Assembly (NCBI GenBank): GCA_942492065.1
Contig: CALODV010000014.1
Coordinates: 186,001-250,000, forward strand
Reading direction: 5' to 3'
DNA length: 64,000 nucleotides
Origin: G963665815 sp942492065
GTDB lineage: Bacteria > Cloacimonadota > Cloacimonadia > Cloacimonadales > JAIOQZ01
In this document: positions 34,761-43,201 of the stretch, in pieces
How the letters are laid out: every line of letters begins with the position of its first letter
Numbering within the stretch: the first letter of the stretch is position 1
Made by a program: the position numbers and the translations under genes
The notes under the pieces: generated by a model
What the model was told of the DNA's origin: nothing
Seen by the model: the letters and a program-made list of their open reading frames with translations, nothing else
Databases searched by the model: none

Positions 34761-35708
34761 TTAATTCTTTGTGATTATTGTTCCTGTTTTACCGTTAAAT
34801 GCATCAACTATTTTATCGATTGATGTAATCAGGACTTCTTTTCCGCCTTTTTCGAGGAAGAATATAGATGCTCTGATTTTTGGTCCCATGGAACCTTTAG
34901 GGAATTGACCTTCTTCGAGGTATCTGTTTGCATCTTCAACATTGAGAGTATCCAGATCCTGCTGGTTCTCTTTGCCGAAGTTGATTGAAACTTTTTCTAC
35001 ACCTGTCAGAATTACAAGACGCTCAGCATCGATTTGAATAGCAAGAAGAGCAGATGCATAATCTTTATCTATCACTGCATCAAAGCCTTCGAAGAGACCT
35101 TCTTCAGTTTTATAGAACGGAACACCACCGCCTCCGCAGGCAACAACGATTTTACCTTCATCAACCAGAGTTTTGATAATTGATTTCTGTACAATATCAA
35201 CAGGTTTTGGAGAAGGCACAACTTGTCTGTAGCCTCTACCGGAGTCTTCTACCATTGTCCAGCCGTATTCTTCGATCATTTTGTCTGCCTGTTCCTTGGT
35301 AAAGAACGGACCGACCGGTTTGGACGGATTTTTAATGCTTGGATCGTTTTCATCTACAAGAACCTGAGAGATAATAGTAACAACGTTACGGTCTATGTTT
35401 TCCTTTATCAATCTGTTTTGCAGAGATTGCTCGATCATATAACCCATTGTTCCTTCTGTAGCCGCATTAAGAACACCAAGTGGAAGAGGAGCAACATTTT
35501 TTTCTAAACCGGCAAGCTGCTGGATTAACAGATTACCGACCTGTGGTCCATTACCATGAGTAATCGCAAGGAGATAGTCCTGCTCAATTAGTTCAACAAT
35601 ACCGCCAAGAGATTCTCTTGTGTTGGCGAATTGTTCTGTGATTGTACCTTTTTGCCCGGACTGGATTATGGCATTTCCGCCCAGAGCAAGAACAGCTTTC
35701 TTTTTCAT
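34761..35708 (-). CDS. arcC: Carbamate kinase
   Basis: Carbamate kinase converts carbamoyl phosphate and ADP to ATP, carbon dioxide and ammonia, the energy-yielding last step of arginine, agmatine or allantoin/purine fermentation. The 315-residue protein has the amino acid kinase fold and family motifs ALGGNAI, THGNGPQVG, VACGGGGVPF and DKDYASALLA, with the final GSMGPKIRA block. Length is typical. It lies about 200 bp after the cDPG-synthetase-like GTPase on the same strand, with a terminator between them, and just before the acyl synthetase gene. No carbamoyltransferase or deiminase is in the window. Confidence 0.95.
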   Translation of the reverse strand: MKKKAVLALGGNAIIQSGQKGTITEQFANTRESLGGIVELIEQDYLLAITHGNGPQVGNLLIQQLAGLEKNVAPLPLGVLNAATEGTMGYMIEQSLQNRLIKENIDRNVVTIISQVLVDENDPSIKNPSKPVGPFFTKEQADKMIEEYGWTMVEDSGRGYRQVVPSPKPVDIVQKSIIKTLVDEGKIVVACGGGGVPFYKTEEGLFEGFDAVIDKDYASALLAIQIDAERLVILTGVEKVSINFGKENQQDLDTLNVEDANRYLEEGQFPKGSMGPKIRASIFFLEKGGKEVLITSIDKIVDAFNGKTGTIITKN

Positions 35709-35851
35709 TTATCCACCTTTCTGTATTCTTTGCATAATAACATAATCTATCGGTTTAAACAAAAAGATAGGGATGAGACTTAATGATTTCATCGATCGGA
35801 ATCTGTTTGAAACCTGAGATAATATTACTCCAATTACGCAAAGATTTTATT

Positions 35852-35885
35852 AGAAAAGAAAAGGAGACTTGAAAACAAGTCTCCT
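35852..35885 (-). terminator. Terminator after the cDPG-synthetase-like gene
   Basis: AGGAGACTTG (35862-35871) and CAAGTCTCCT (35876-35885) form a perfect 10-bp stem with an AAAA loop. On the minus strand the stem is followed by a T-rich tail (TTTTCTTTTCTAA). It lies just past the stop of the GTPase gene and may be only partial, since carbamate kinase follows on the same strand. Confidence 0.8.
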
Positions 35886-35904
35886 CTTCTGATAATATTT
35901 TATC

Positions 35905-37218
35905 TTAGAAATCTTTTAATACGTCAGCAATAGTTGGTGCACCAATTTCTTGCAGGTCATATTGTACACGTGTGTGTGGGTGTTTGATGTTAATGATTCT
36001 GGAAAGATCGATAGGAGTAGCGATCAGAACAGCATCACATTCAGTAGCATTGATTGTTTCTTCGAGATCTTTAATTTGTTGTTCGCCATAACCCATAGCA
36101 GGTAAAAGAACACCAATTTCAGGGTATTTTTCGAATGTTTCTTCGATAGTACCAACTGCGAATTCTCTAGGATCAACGAGGTTAGCAACACCGCATTTGT
36201 GAGCTGCTACAACACCTGCACCGTATTCCATTTCACCGTGTGTAAGTGTAGGACCATCTTCAACAACGAGTACATCTGCACCTTTGATAAGGTCAGGATT
36301 ATCTGTTGTGAGTGGTGAAGCACCATCAATAATGATAGCATCAGGGTTGATTTCCATAACGTTTTCGCGAACGATCTGGATATCATCGAAATCTGCTGAG
36401 TCAATTTTGTTAATAACAATAACGTCAGCAAGGTGAACGTTAGTTTCACCAGGGTAGTAGGAAAGTTCGTGACCAGGTCTGTGTGGGTCAACAACTACTA
36501 TTTTGAGTTCTTTATCTGAAGTGTAGAAAGAAATATCATTATTTCCACCATCCCAGATGATTACATCAGCTTCTTTTTCAGCCTCGCGAACGATTGCTTC
36601 GTAATCAACACCAGCGTAAATTACACTGCCCATAGCGATATGTGGTTCGTACTCTTCCATTTCTTCGATAGTACATTTGTGTTTTTCAAGATCAGCAAGT
36701 TCTGCGTATCTTTGTACTTTTTGAGCAACAAGGTCGCCGTAAGGCATAGGGTGTCTGATAGAAACAACTTTTTTACCTTTAGCTTTGAGAGCTTTAACAA
36801 CCGCTCTGGTTGTCTGGCTTTTACCACAACCTGTACGAACAGCAGTGATAGAAACTAATGGTTTTGTTGTTTTAACCTGAGTATGTTTTGCTCCCATGAG
36901 CATGAAGTCAGCACCTGTAGCATTCACTAATGATGCGTTGTGCATAACTCTTTCATGAGGAACATCACTGTATGCAAATACAACGATATCAATGTTATGT
37001 TTTTCAATAAGAGATACAAGCTCTTCTTCTGCGAAGATGGGAATTCCTTCCGGATAAAGTTCTCCGGCGAGTTCTGCAGGATATTTCCTACCATCAATGT
37101 CAGGAATTTGGGTAGCTGTAAAAGCCACAATTTCGTAGTCTTCATTGTTTCTGAAGTATGTATTGAAATTGTGGAAGTCTCTTCCGGCTGCACCCATAAT
37201 AATAACTTTTTTCTTCAT
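35905..37218 (-). CDS. Cyclic 2,3-diphosphoglycerate synthetase-like P-loop GTPase
   Basis: The 437-residue protein begins with a Rossmann-like segment (KKVIIMGAAGRDFHNFN) and then a P-loop near residue 125 (TAVRTGCGKSQTTRAV), DVIIWDGGNNDISF and VINKIDSAD. These match the family annotated as cyclic 2,3-diphosphoglycerate synthetase (K05716). In thermophilic archaea that enzyme makes the osmolyte cDPG, but bacterial members occur in mesophiles and, from memory, often sit beside carbamate kinase and carbamoyltransferase genes, as here. A role in carbamoyl-phosphate metabolism is therefore possible but unproven. Use of ATP versus GTP cannot be decided here. Confidence 0.8.
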   Translation of the reverse strand: MKKKVIIMGAAGRDFHNFNTYFRNNEDYEIVAFTATQIPDIDGRKYPAELAGELYPEGIPIFAEEELVSLIEKHNIDIVVFAYSDVPHERVMHNASLVNATGADFMLMGAKHTQVKTTKPLVSITAVRTGCGKSQTTRAVVKALKAKGKKVVSIRHPMPYGDLVAQKVQRYAELADLEKHKCTIEEMEEYEPHIAMGSVIYAGVDYEAIVREAEKEADVIIWDGGNNDISFYTSDKELKIVVVDPHRPGHELSYYPGETNVHLADVIVINKIDSADFDDIQIVRENVMEINPDAIIIDGASPLTTDNPDLIKGADVLVVEDGPTLTHGEMEYGAGVVAAHKCGVANLVDPREFAVGTIEETFEKYPEIGVLLPAMGYGEQQIKDLEETINATECDAVLIATPIDLSRIINIKHPHTRVQYDLQEIGAPTIADVLKDF

Positions 37219-37421
37219 TCCAATCTCCTTGTATTATATTGATAGTCACAACGTTATTTATAAAATTTAAGAGTCAAGGAAAACTTTTAGAGAATGAGTG
37301 ATAATTAAGGAAAAAGACCTGTTTAAGCTGTCTGACAGCCTGTTGACATACAGATATTTATATGCGATTGTAAAATAATTCAAGAATTATTGCTCGCTTG
37401 AGGTCAGGGGGATGAAATTGC

Positions 37422-37449
37422 TTGACGTAATACAATAAATATTGATAAT
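37422..37449 (+). promoter_or_regulatory. Candidate sigma-70 promoter
   Basis: TTGACG (37422-37427), a 16-nt spacer and GATAAT (37444-37449) each match consensus at five of six positions. The ATG follows at 37478 with AAGGAG. Another exact TTGACA (37343-37348) with a weak GATTGT -10 lies farther upstream, beside the 13-bp dyad GCTGTCTGACAGC (37327-37339). Confidence 0.5.
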
Positions 37450-37477
37450 TTTTGAAATTTTCGGTAAGGAGACATTT

Positions 37478-38452
37478 ATGAAGTTCAGAAATCTTATCAC
37501 CTTAATTGTAATTATTTTTTTTGCATCTACTCTTATAGGTACTACATGGGAAGAACCATGGCAGGAAGAAATTCTATTAAAGGCTGATACATTTATAAAA
37601 GGTAAGGTGATTTCATCAGACTCCCAAGAAGGTGCAGAGATAAGAGTCATTGAAACATATAGTAAGGATACTCTACCAGATATTATTCGAATAAAAGGAT
37701 TCTATTTATTGGAAATAATGAGTTGGACAGGTGGACATGATGATGATTTTTATAGATTCAAAAAAGATACTGAGTATTTTTTTATCTTAAAATCAAGTGC
37801 AAATTGCTATGAGCTACCAACACCAACATCAGGTAGTGCATATATAGAGGATGGAACAGTATACACTTCATACAGGCATGAATTTCACAGAGCTGCTGTA
37901 AGTATTGATGATTATATACTTTCGTATAACGCAATTTGGCATAAATACAGAAAACAGGAATTTGAATTTAATCCTATAATCAATTTCATCAATAGTCAGC
38001 TGGATTTAAAACCTGCGGATGTTGAGAAAGAGGAAATGGACGTTTTTTTCAGACAGCATGTCGCATTAGAAACAGCCTATCACCTTGGACTAAAACTTGA
38101 TCCATTGAAACTTATACCATTTCTTAAAGCTGATTTTCATGCAAAAGCTTCAGCTGTGAGAGCTTTGAAGAATAATAAAGATGAAAAAGCAACAAAGATG
38201 TTAATAGATTTTATCGACGCAGCTGATGTTGAAGATGAGTTTTGTAAAGTATTGGCTGTAAGAAGTCTAGAAGGGAGAGAATTAACTAAGTTTAACAAAA
38301 GACTAAGGGAAATATATGATAATGCAGATGCAGAAGCTGATGTTCCAGGCTTTTCCGGAAACGGTATCATGGATCCAAGATGTGCAACTTATATTTGTAA
38401 TGCAAAATACTCCCTTGGGGAATTACTTGGAGTTTCTTCAAGTTTAGAATAA
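37478..38452 (+). CDS. Exported protein with HEAT-like C-terminal region
   Basis: The 324-residue protein has a signal peptide (MKFRNLITLIVIIFFASTLIG). Residues ~25-150 look beta-rich, with TFIKGKVISSDSQEGAEIRVIETY resembling an OB-like strand pattern, as seen in small exported proteins of unknown role. Residues ~200-300 are helical with HEAT-like alternation (KASAVRALKNNKDEKATKMLIDFID). No catalytic motif is seen. The ATG after AAGGAG is chosen over an earlier in-frame start that has no ribosome site. It stands 20 bp before the lipoprotein gene that follows, so they are probably one unit. Confidence 0.6.
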   Translation: MKFRNLITLIVIIFFASTLIGTTWEEPWQEEILLKADTFIKGKVISSDSQEGAEIRVIETYSKDTLPDIIRIKGFYLLEIMSWTGGHDDDFYRFKKDTEYFFILKSSANCYELPTPTSGSAYIEDGTVYTSYRHEFHRAAVSIDDYILSYNAIWHKYRKQEFEFNPIINFINSQLDLKPADVEKEEMDVFFRQHVALETAYHLGLKLDPLKLIPFLKADFHAKASAVRALKNNKDEKATKMLIDFIDAADVEDEFCKVLAVRSLEGRELTKFNKRLREIYDNADAEADVPGFSGNGIMDPRCATYICNAKYSLGELLGVSSSLE

Positions 38453-38471
38453 TTAATTATTTTCAAGTGTC

Positions 38472-39422
38472 ATGAAAAAATACATTATATTAGCTTTAAT
38501 TTTATTTTCTCTTGTAGTTACGGCTTGCGATACAGGCAAGAAAACAAGTGTAATTGCTCCCCGGGATTCTCTTGGGGGGCAGAATAATGATAAGTACTAT
38601 TTTCAGAACATCAAAGGTTTGACATGTTCTAATGATAAGCTGTTTGCTCTCGATAGCTCTCAGGGTAAAGTATTCGCATTTAACCTTTATAGCTTTGAGT
38701 ATTTGAATGAATACTGCTCCACCGGAAAAGGTCCCGGAGAATTGTCTGCTCCGGAAGATATTGCAGTGATAGATGACAGTTTATACATTACTGATGTAGG
38801 TAATAGAAAGCTTGCAGCTGTTTCACTCTCAAACAAAACATTCCGTGAGATGAAAACAGATTTATTATTCTATTTGTCTGTTTCTGCGGGAAAGCTATAT
38901 GCTGCCGGTATGCCTTTTCTGGAAACTTCGGTAATAAGTGTCTTGGAGAATGGGAAATTCAAAAAGATTGCTGAACCGAACAAATTGTTTCCTGCTAATG
39001 AGGATAAGAAAAATGACAGACTTTATAATATGTACAGTTTCAATACTATTAAAGATCGGATTGTTGTTGCTAAAAGATTTTTCGATAATAAGCTTGTTCT
39101 GAGTGAAAGTGGAGAATCAGAGAACATTGCTTTTGAAGAACCGGATGTGAGCAATGCTGATCTTACTATATTTGGAAGACCAATGCCATACAAACAGGGT
39201 TTTATACAACCCGTATCTGTTCGATATAAATCGGAAGATGGAACTTCTGCGACAGGCAAAACAAATTTGTACTACTACAAAAATGGGAATATCGTGAAAA
39301 CATGGGAATTGGAAACAAACGGCAAAATGCTTGTTTTCTATACAAACTGGGTTTTGCACGACAACATAGTTCTGGTCCCTCTTCAGGCAGAAGGAATGAT
39401 TTATAAGTATACTTTAGACTGA
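38472..39422 (+). CDS. Lipoprotein with predicted six-bladed beta-propeller
   Basis: The 316-residue protein has a lipoprotein signal peptide with lipobox VTAC (Cys at about residue 19). The mature part has NHL/6-bladed propeller-like repeats, for example GKGPGELSAPEDIAVIDDSLYITDVGNRKL, the typical 'GpGeL..P..ia...d.lyv.D..n.rv' pattern. Such lipoproteins are common in Bacteroidetes-like bacteria and their ligands are mostly unknown. It lies just before an MBOAT/SGNH pair, but 190 bp separate them and no shared role is evident. A similar propeller-like exported protein is encoded at 45.4 kb. Confidence 0.75.
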   Translation: MKKYIILALILFSLVVTACDTGKKTSVIAPRDSLGGQNNDKYYFQNIKGLTCSNDKLFALDSSQGKVFAFNLYSFEYLNEYCSTGKGPGELSAPEDIAVIDDSLYITDVGNRKLAAVSLSNKTFREMKTDLLFYLSVSAGKLYAAGMPFLETSVISVLENGKFKKIAEPNKLFPANEDKKNDRLYNMYSFNTIKDRIVVAKRFFDNKLVLSESGESENIAFEEPDVSNADLTIFGRPMPYKQGFIQPVSVRYKSEDGTSATGKTNLYYYKNGNIVKTWELETNGKMLVFYTNWVLHDNIVLVPLQAEGMIYKYTLD

Positions 39423-39616
39423 CAGATTCTTATTAGATATGACTCAATAGCAATCGGAGTAAGATAATCCAGACAAAAAAATATTGACTAATTTATCAGC
39501 CGCCTGAATTAGTATAAAGTGATTTGCATAATGGGAAAATCGTGTTGTATCTAGTACATTCGCAATTAACCTTAGTTATGTGAATATTACTTTTAAAATC
39601 AATATCAGGAGTTTTA

Positions 39617-41050
39617 ATGCTCTTTAATTCGTTTATATTTTTTATATTTTTACTGATTGTGTTACCTGTATTTTACATTTTACCGACCAAGCGGACAAGG
39701 AATCTTTTCCTACTGGTTGCCAGCTATATTTTCTATGGATACTGGGACTGGAGATTCTGCATTTTGCTCGCTGTTTCTACAATAGTAGACTTCTTCCTCG
39801 GTTTATCACTTAAACACACGGAGAACGTCACTCACAGAAAACTGATGCTTGCTGCCAGTGTTGTGGTTAATCTTGGGATTCTGGGATTCTTCAAGTACTT
39901 CAACTTCTTTGTCTCCAGCTTCGAGTCTATGATCAGTTTTACAGGTCATAATCTGGATTTCCTGCATCTGAATATCATTCTGCCGGTAGGAATCTCGTTC
40001 TATACGTTCCAGACTATGTCATATACTCTTGATATATACAAACGGAAGCTGGAACCAACCCATGATTTTATAGACTTTGCTCTGTTTGTATCCTTTTTCC
40101 CACAGCTTGTGGCAGGTCCTATTGAAAGAGCATCTAATCTTTTACCTCAACTTTCGAAGAAGTATGCTCCGACAAAAGATCAGTTTATCAAGGGTATTGT
40201 CCTGATTGTAACAGGTTTGTTTAAAAAAGTGATGATTGGGGATACAACCGGTAGGATAGTTGACCATATTTTCGGTAATCCTGAAATATATACATCTTTT
40301 GAGCTTCTTAGTGGACTGATACTCTTCTCCCTGCAGATTTATGCTGATTTCTCAGGATACAGCAGTATTGCCAGAGGTGTATCTAAAATGCTTGGTATTG
40401 AGCTGATGAAGAACTTCGAACAGCCATATCTTTCTGCAAATATTACAGAGTTCTGGAGAAGGTGGCATATATCTCTTTCATCCTGGCTGAGAGACTACCT
40501 TTATATCTCACTTGGTGGTAACAGAAAGGGTAAGGGCAGGACATACGTAAACCTGATGGCAACAATGCTTCTTGGTGGTCTATGGCACGGGGCAAGCTGG
40601 AATTTCGTTATCTGGGGAGGTTTACACGGACTTTATCTCGCAATTCATAAATTTATGCTTGGCTCAAAGAAAGCAGCCTTCCGGTATGAGCATTCAGGAG
40701 CTCCCGGCTTTATGAAATATCTGGGTTCCATGTTTGCTACTAACGTTCTTGTTCTTATTACCTGGCTTTTTTTCAGGGCAAAAGATTTTACGACAATCAA
40801 GATTTTTTTCACTAAGATGATACACTGGGAATCAAGTGCTCTCAGTTACAGATTCCTGACAATTACCTTAACATTCCTTCTGGTAAATCTGCTTCTTGAC
40901 ATTCTGGAATACTACACAAAGCGTCATACCTATGTATTAAAACTGAAGAAGAGGGAGTTCGCAGCAGGAATACTGACAGCTTTGATACTTGTGACATTCA
41001 CATTCATGTTCCAGTCTGAGCCGTTACCTTTCGTGTATTTCCAATTTTAG
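39617..41050 (+). CDS. MBOAT family O-acyltransferase (AlgI/DltB-like)
   Basis: The 477-residue integral membrane protein has about eleven hydrophobic segments and the AlgI-type signatures: ILPVGISFYTFQTMSYTLDIY, FFPQLVAGPIERA, FSGYSSIARG, FWRRWHISLSSWLRDYLY and LGGLWHGASWNFVIWG with the conserved His. These proteins carry acyl groups across the inner membrane for O-acetylation of exported polysaccharides or lipids. The partner SGNH protein begins 9 bp downstream, matching the usual MBOAT + SGNH pair. The C terminus FVYFQF is shared with the second MBOAT protein of this window. The acceptor polymer is unknown; no alginate or cellulose genes are nearby. Confidence 0.9.
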   Translation: MLFNSFIFFIFLLIVLPVFYILPTKRTRNLFLLVASYIFYGYWDWRFCILLAVSTIVDFFLGLSLKHTENVTHRKLMLAASVVVNLGILGFFKYFNFFVSSFESMISFTGHNLDFLHLNIILPVGISFYTFQTMSYTLDIYKRKLEPTHDFIDFALFVSFFPQLVAGPIERASNLLPQLSKKYAPTKDQFIKGIVLIVTGLFKKVMIGDTTGRIVDHIFGNPEIYTSFELLSGLILFSLQIYADFSGYSSIARGVSKMLGIELMKNFEQPYLSANITEFWRRWHISLSSWLRDYLYISLGGNRKGKGRTYVNLMATMLLGGLWHGASWNFVIWGGLHGLYLAIHKFMLGSKKAAFRYEHSGAPGFMKYLGSMFATNVLVLITWLFFRAKDFTTIKIFFTKMIHWESSALSYRFLTITLTFLLVNLLLDILEYYTKRHTYVLKLKKREFAAGILTALILVTFTFMFQSEPLPFVYFQF

Positions 41051-41059
41051 GGTATAACT

Positions 41060-42076
41060 ATGAAATATATTAAATCAATAATACTTTTTGTTTTAGCTTT
41101 TTCAATCACACTCGTTGTACTGGATAGATATCTCTTATTCAGCGAAATAAACTCAACATCTCAGGATATTTTCGATAAAAGATACGGGAAAATATTCCGT
41201 CCCGGTCGTAAATTCTCAGCGTTTAACGAAGGTTTTTCAATCGGTGAAGTTAACGACTACAGCTATCTTTATGCTGACTATCCCCGAGAAAGAAAACCCG
41301 GCACATATCGTATAGCACTTCTTGGAGATTCGTACATTGAAGGATTTCAATTATTCGCGAGAAACCATCTGGCTACGATAATGGAAGAAAATCTGAATTC
41401 CGGAGATTCTCAGATCAGATTTGAAGTTCTGAACTTCGGAAGAAGTGGGTTTACTCTTGAATCAATGTATGCTCAATATAAAACCTTTGTGGGTGAATTT
41501 AAACCGGATCGCACTTTGTTCTTTCTGGCTGAAGCTGATTTTTACGATGAAGTTAACGATGCTCTTACTCTGGGGTATGTGGTTGATAATGACAGTTTGA
41601 AGCTCAAGAAGTTTTCGGAAGGGGCAATAAAGAAATATAAGATTTATTCAAGTGTAACTCAGTATTCACCTTATTTTACTATGCTTAACAGCTGCAGAAG
41701 ACTTGCGGCCAGTGGAAACGCTGCAAAGATTCTTCTGGATAAATTCGCTCCTTCCCGGAAACAGGGGGGAGGTTCAGATGCAAGTTCTAAAAAAGTAAGT
41801 TCCAAAGTGAAAATGATACTTGAGAAAGTTTCTTCTGATAGCAATATTGTAATTGTTAACCGTTCTGATGAACCTTATAATGAAGAAATTGCAGCGCTGT
41901 TGATTAAAAACGGAATTACTCCTGTTGAAATACCTGAAGTTATAGAAAAACTGGAGAAGCAGGGAATGGATCCTCATTACTGGTCTGCAACTAACAAAAC
42001 AGGACATTGGAATTATATTACTCATAGAGAAATAGGTGATTTTCTTTCGGAAAAACTCAGGGAAATAATTAAGTAA
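41060..42076 (+). CDS. SGNH/GDSL-like acyltransferase partner of MBOAT protein
   Basis: The 338-residue protein starts with an uncleaved signal anchor (SIILFVLAFSITLVVLDRYLLF). The SGNH signature is visible: IALLGDSYIEGF with the nucleophile Ser, an FGRSG block, and a C-terminal DPHYWSATNKTGHWN segment that could supply the Asp/His pair. Proteins of this type (AlgX/AlgJ-like, DltD-like) finish acyl transfer on the outside of the inner membrane, using acyl groups delivered by the MBOAT partner just upstream. Spacing of 9 bp supports co-translation. Substrate unknown. Confidence 0.75.
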   Translation: MKYIKSIILFVLAFSITLVVLDRYLLFSEINSTSQDIFDKRYGKIFRPGRKFSAFNEGFSIGEVNDYSYLYADYPRERKPGTYRIALLGDSYIEGFQLFARNHLATIMEENLNSGDSQIRFEVLNFGRSGFTLESMYAQYKTFVGEFKPDRTLFFLAEADFYDEVNDALTLGYVVDNDSLKLKKFSEGAIKKYKIYSSVTQYSPYFTMLNSCRRLAASGNAAKILLDKFAPSRKQGGGSDASSKKVSSKVKMILEKVSSDSNIVIVNRSDEPYNEEIAALLIKNGITPVEIPEVIEKLEKQGMDPHYWSATNKTGHWNYITHREIGDFLSEKLREIIK

Positions 42077-42247
42077 GCAGACTACAAAAATTGCTTTTCA
42101 AAGCTGATAGTTTTCAGTAATATCAGACGACAAAAATCAAATACATTTGGCATGGTTCTCCATTCAAACAACTATATTCTGAATGAACTCAATTGGTTTT
42201 GGGAGAGCTCATCAAGTTTCCTGATTAAATTCTGACTTTGATGAGAC

Positions 42248-43201
42248 TTACTTTATATGTATTATCTCCTGAATATCTTTAATAAACATTTCCGTAAAAA
42301 TATCTGCTCCTGTGGAATTCAGGTGAGAAGTATCTTTAAAGTATTCCGGTTTACTGAAGATTTTGTATTCTTTATTGCCGTAGTTCAGGTACGGTACCTT
42401 GTGTTCCTTCATGAACTCTCTGAAATCCTGTGGAACAAGATTTGTATTGGAGTAGAATCTCGGAGATGAAACGCAAACAATCTTCACATTATTTTCTTGG
42501 CATACACGCACCATATCTACAACCGAATCGTATAACTCCTGATCGTACACATTGACATCCATTTTTAGTGAATCCGGCTCTGTTAGAAGCTTGTCTACAC
42601 CTGATAAAGGCTGGTAGCCTTTTATCATTTTTTTGTTTGGCGGAATAAAATAATCTCTCAGGAGGTAGGCAAAGATAGAGTTATACTTATAAAAGTTTAT
42701 ATGTTTAAAGAATTTTTCCGTGAATTTGAAGTCTGATATCTCAGATGGAAAATTATCAAGATATTTTTCTGTCAGATAGAACGATTTCAATTTCCCTGAG
42801 AGGCTTTCTCTAAGTTCGAAAGACATTCCGTAGGATAAATCCACAATAACAGCATCAGGTTTATGGTTTGCCAGAAAGATTCTTAATACTCTGCTGAGCA
42901 CAAAAGTATTTGTTCCATCAAGCCCAATGTTATATACTGACTTATGGAGTTCATTCTCCATCATTTGTGTATTGTAATGGTGTCCGGCTCTGGATGCCCC
43001 GAGAACAAGAATATCCGGTTCGGATTTTACTGCTTCCATAAGAATATATGGAGGTGAATAACTTTTCTTTATATTTTCGAAAACCTTTTGGGTTACAAAA
43101 CCAATAAGCTGATCTAAAATCAGGACAAATAGGAAGAAGATTCCGAGTTTTATGACGAATTTTTTCACGTTAGAATTGGAAGTAGATAAATTGTGATTCA
43201 T
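42248..43201 (-). CDS. SGNH-like/DltD-like protein, second pair
   Basis: The 317-residue protein has an N-terminal membrane anchor (VIKLGIFFLFVLILDQLIGFV), then DILVLGASRAGHHY, where the Ser follows G-A as in DltD/AlgX-type proteins, and a C-terminal DTSHLNSTGADIF supplying the Asp-x-x-His pair. It likely transfers acyl groups to an exported polymer. It overlaps the end of its MBOAT partner by 32 bp and is translated right after it. It converges on the first SGNH gene with about 170 bp between, which contain only a weak inverted repeat (CTCATCAAG...CTTTGATGAG). Confidence 0.72.
   Translation of the reverse strand: MNHNLSTSNSNVKKFVIKLGIFFLFVLILDQLIGFVTQKVFENIKKSYSPPYILMEAVKSEPDILVLGASRAGHHYNTQMMENELHKSVYNIGLDGTNTFVLSRVLRIFLANHKPDAVIVDLSYGMSFELRESLSGKLKSFYLTEKYLDNFPSEISDFKFTEKFFKHINFYKYNSIFAYLLRDYFIPPNKKMIKGYQPLSGVDKLLTEPDSLKMDVNVYDQELYDSVVDMVRVCQENNVKIVCVSSPRFYSNTNLVPQDFREFMKEHKVPYLNYGNKEYKIFSKPEYFKDTSHLNSTGADIFTEMFIKDIQEIIHIK

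Noticed and set aside
42205..42246. Inverted repeat between the convergent SGNH genes as a terminator
   Set aside because: The arms CTCATCAAG/CTTTGATGAG need a bulge, the loop is long and there is no T-run.
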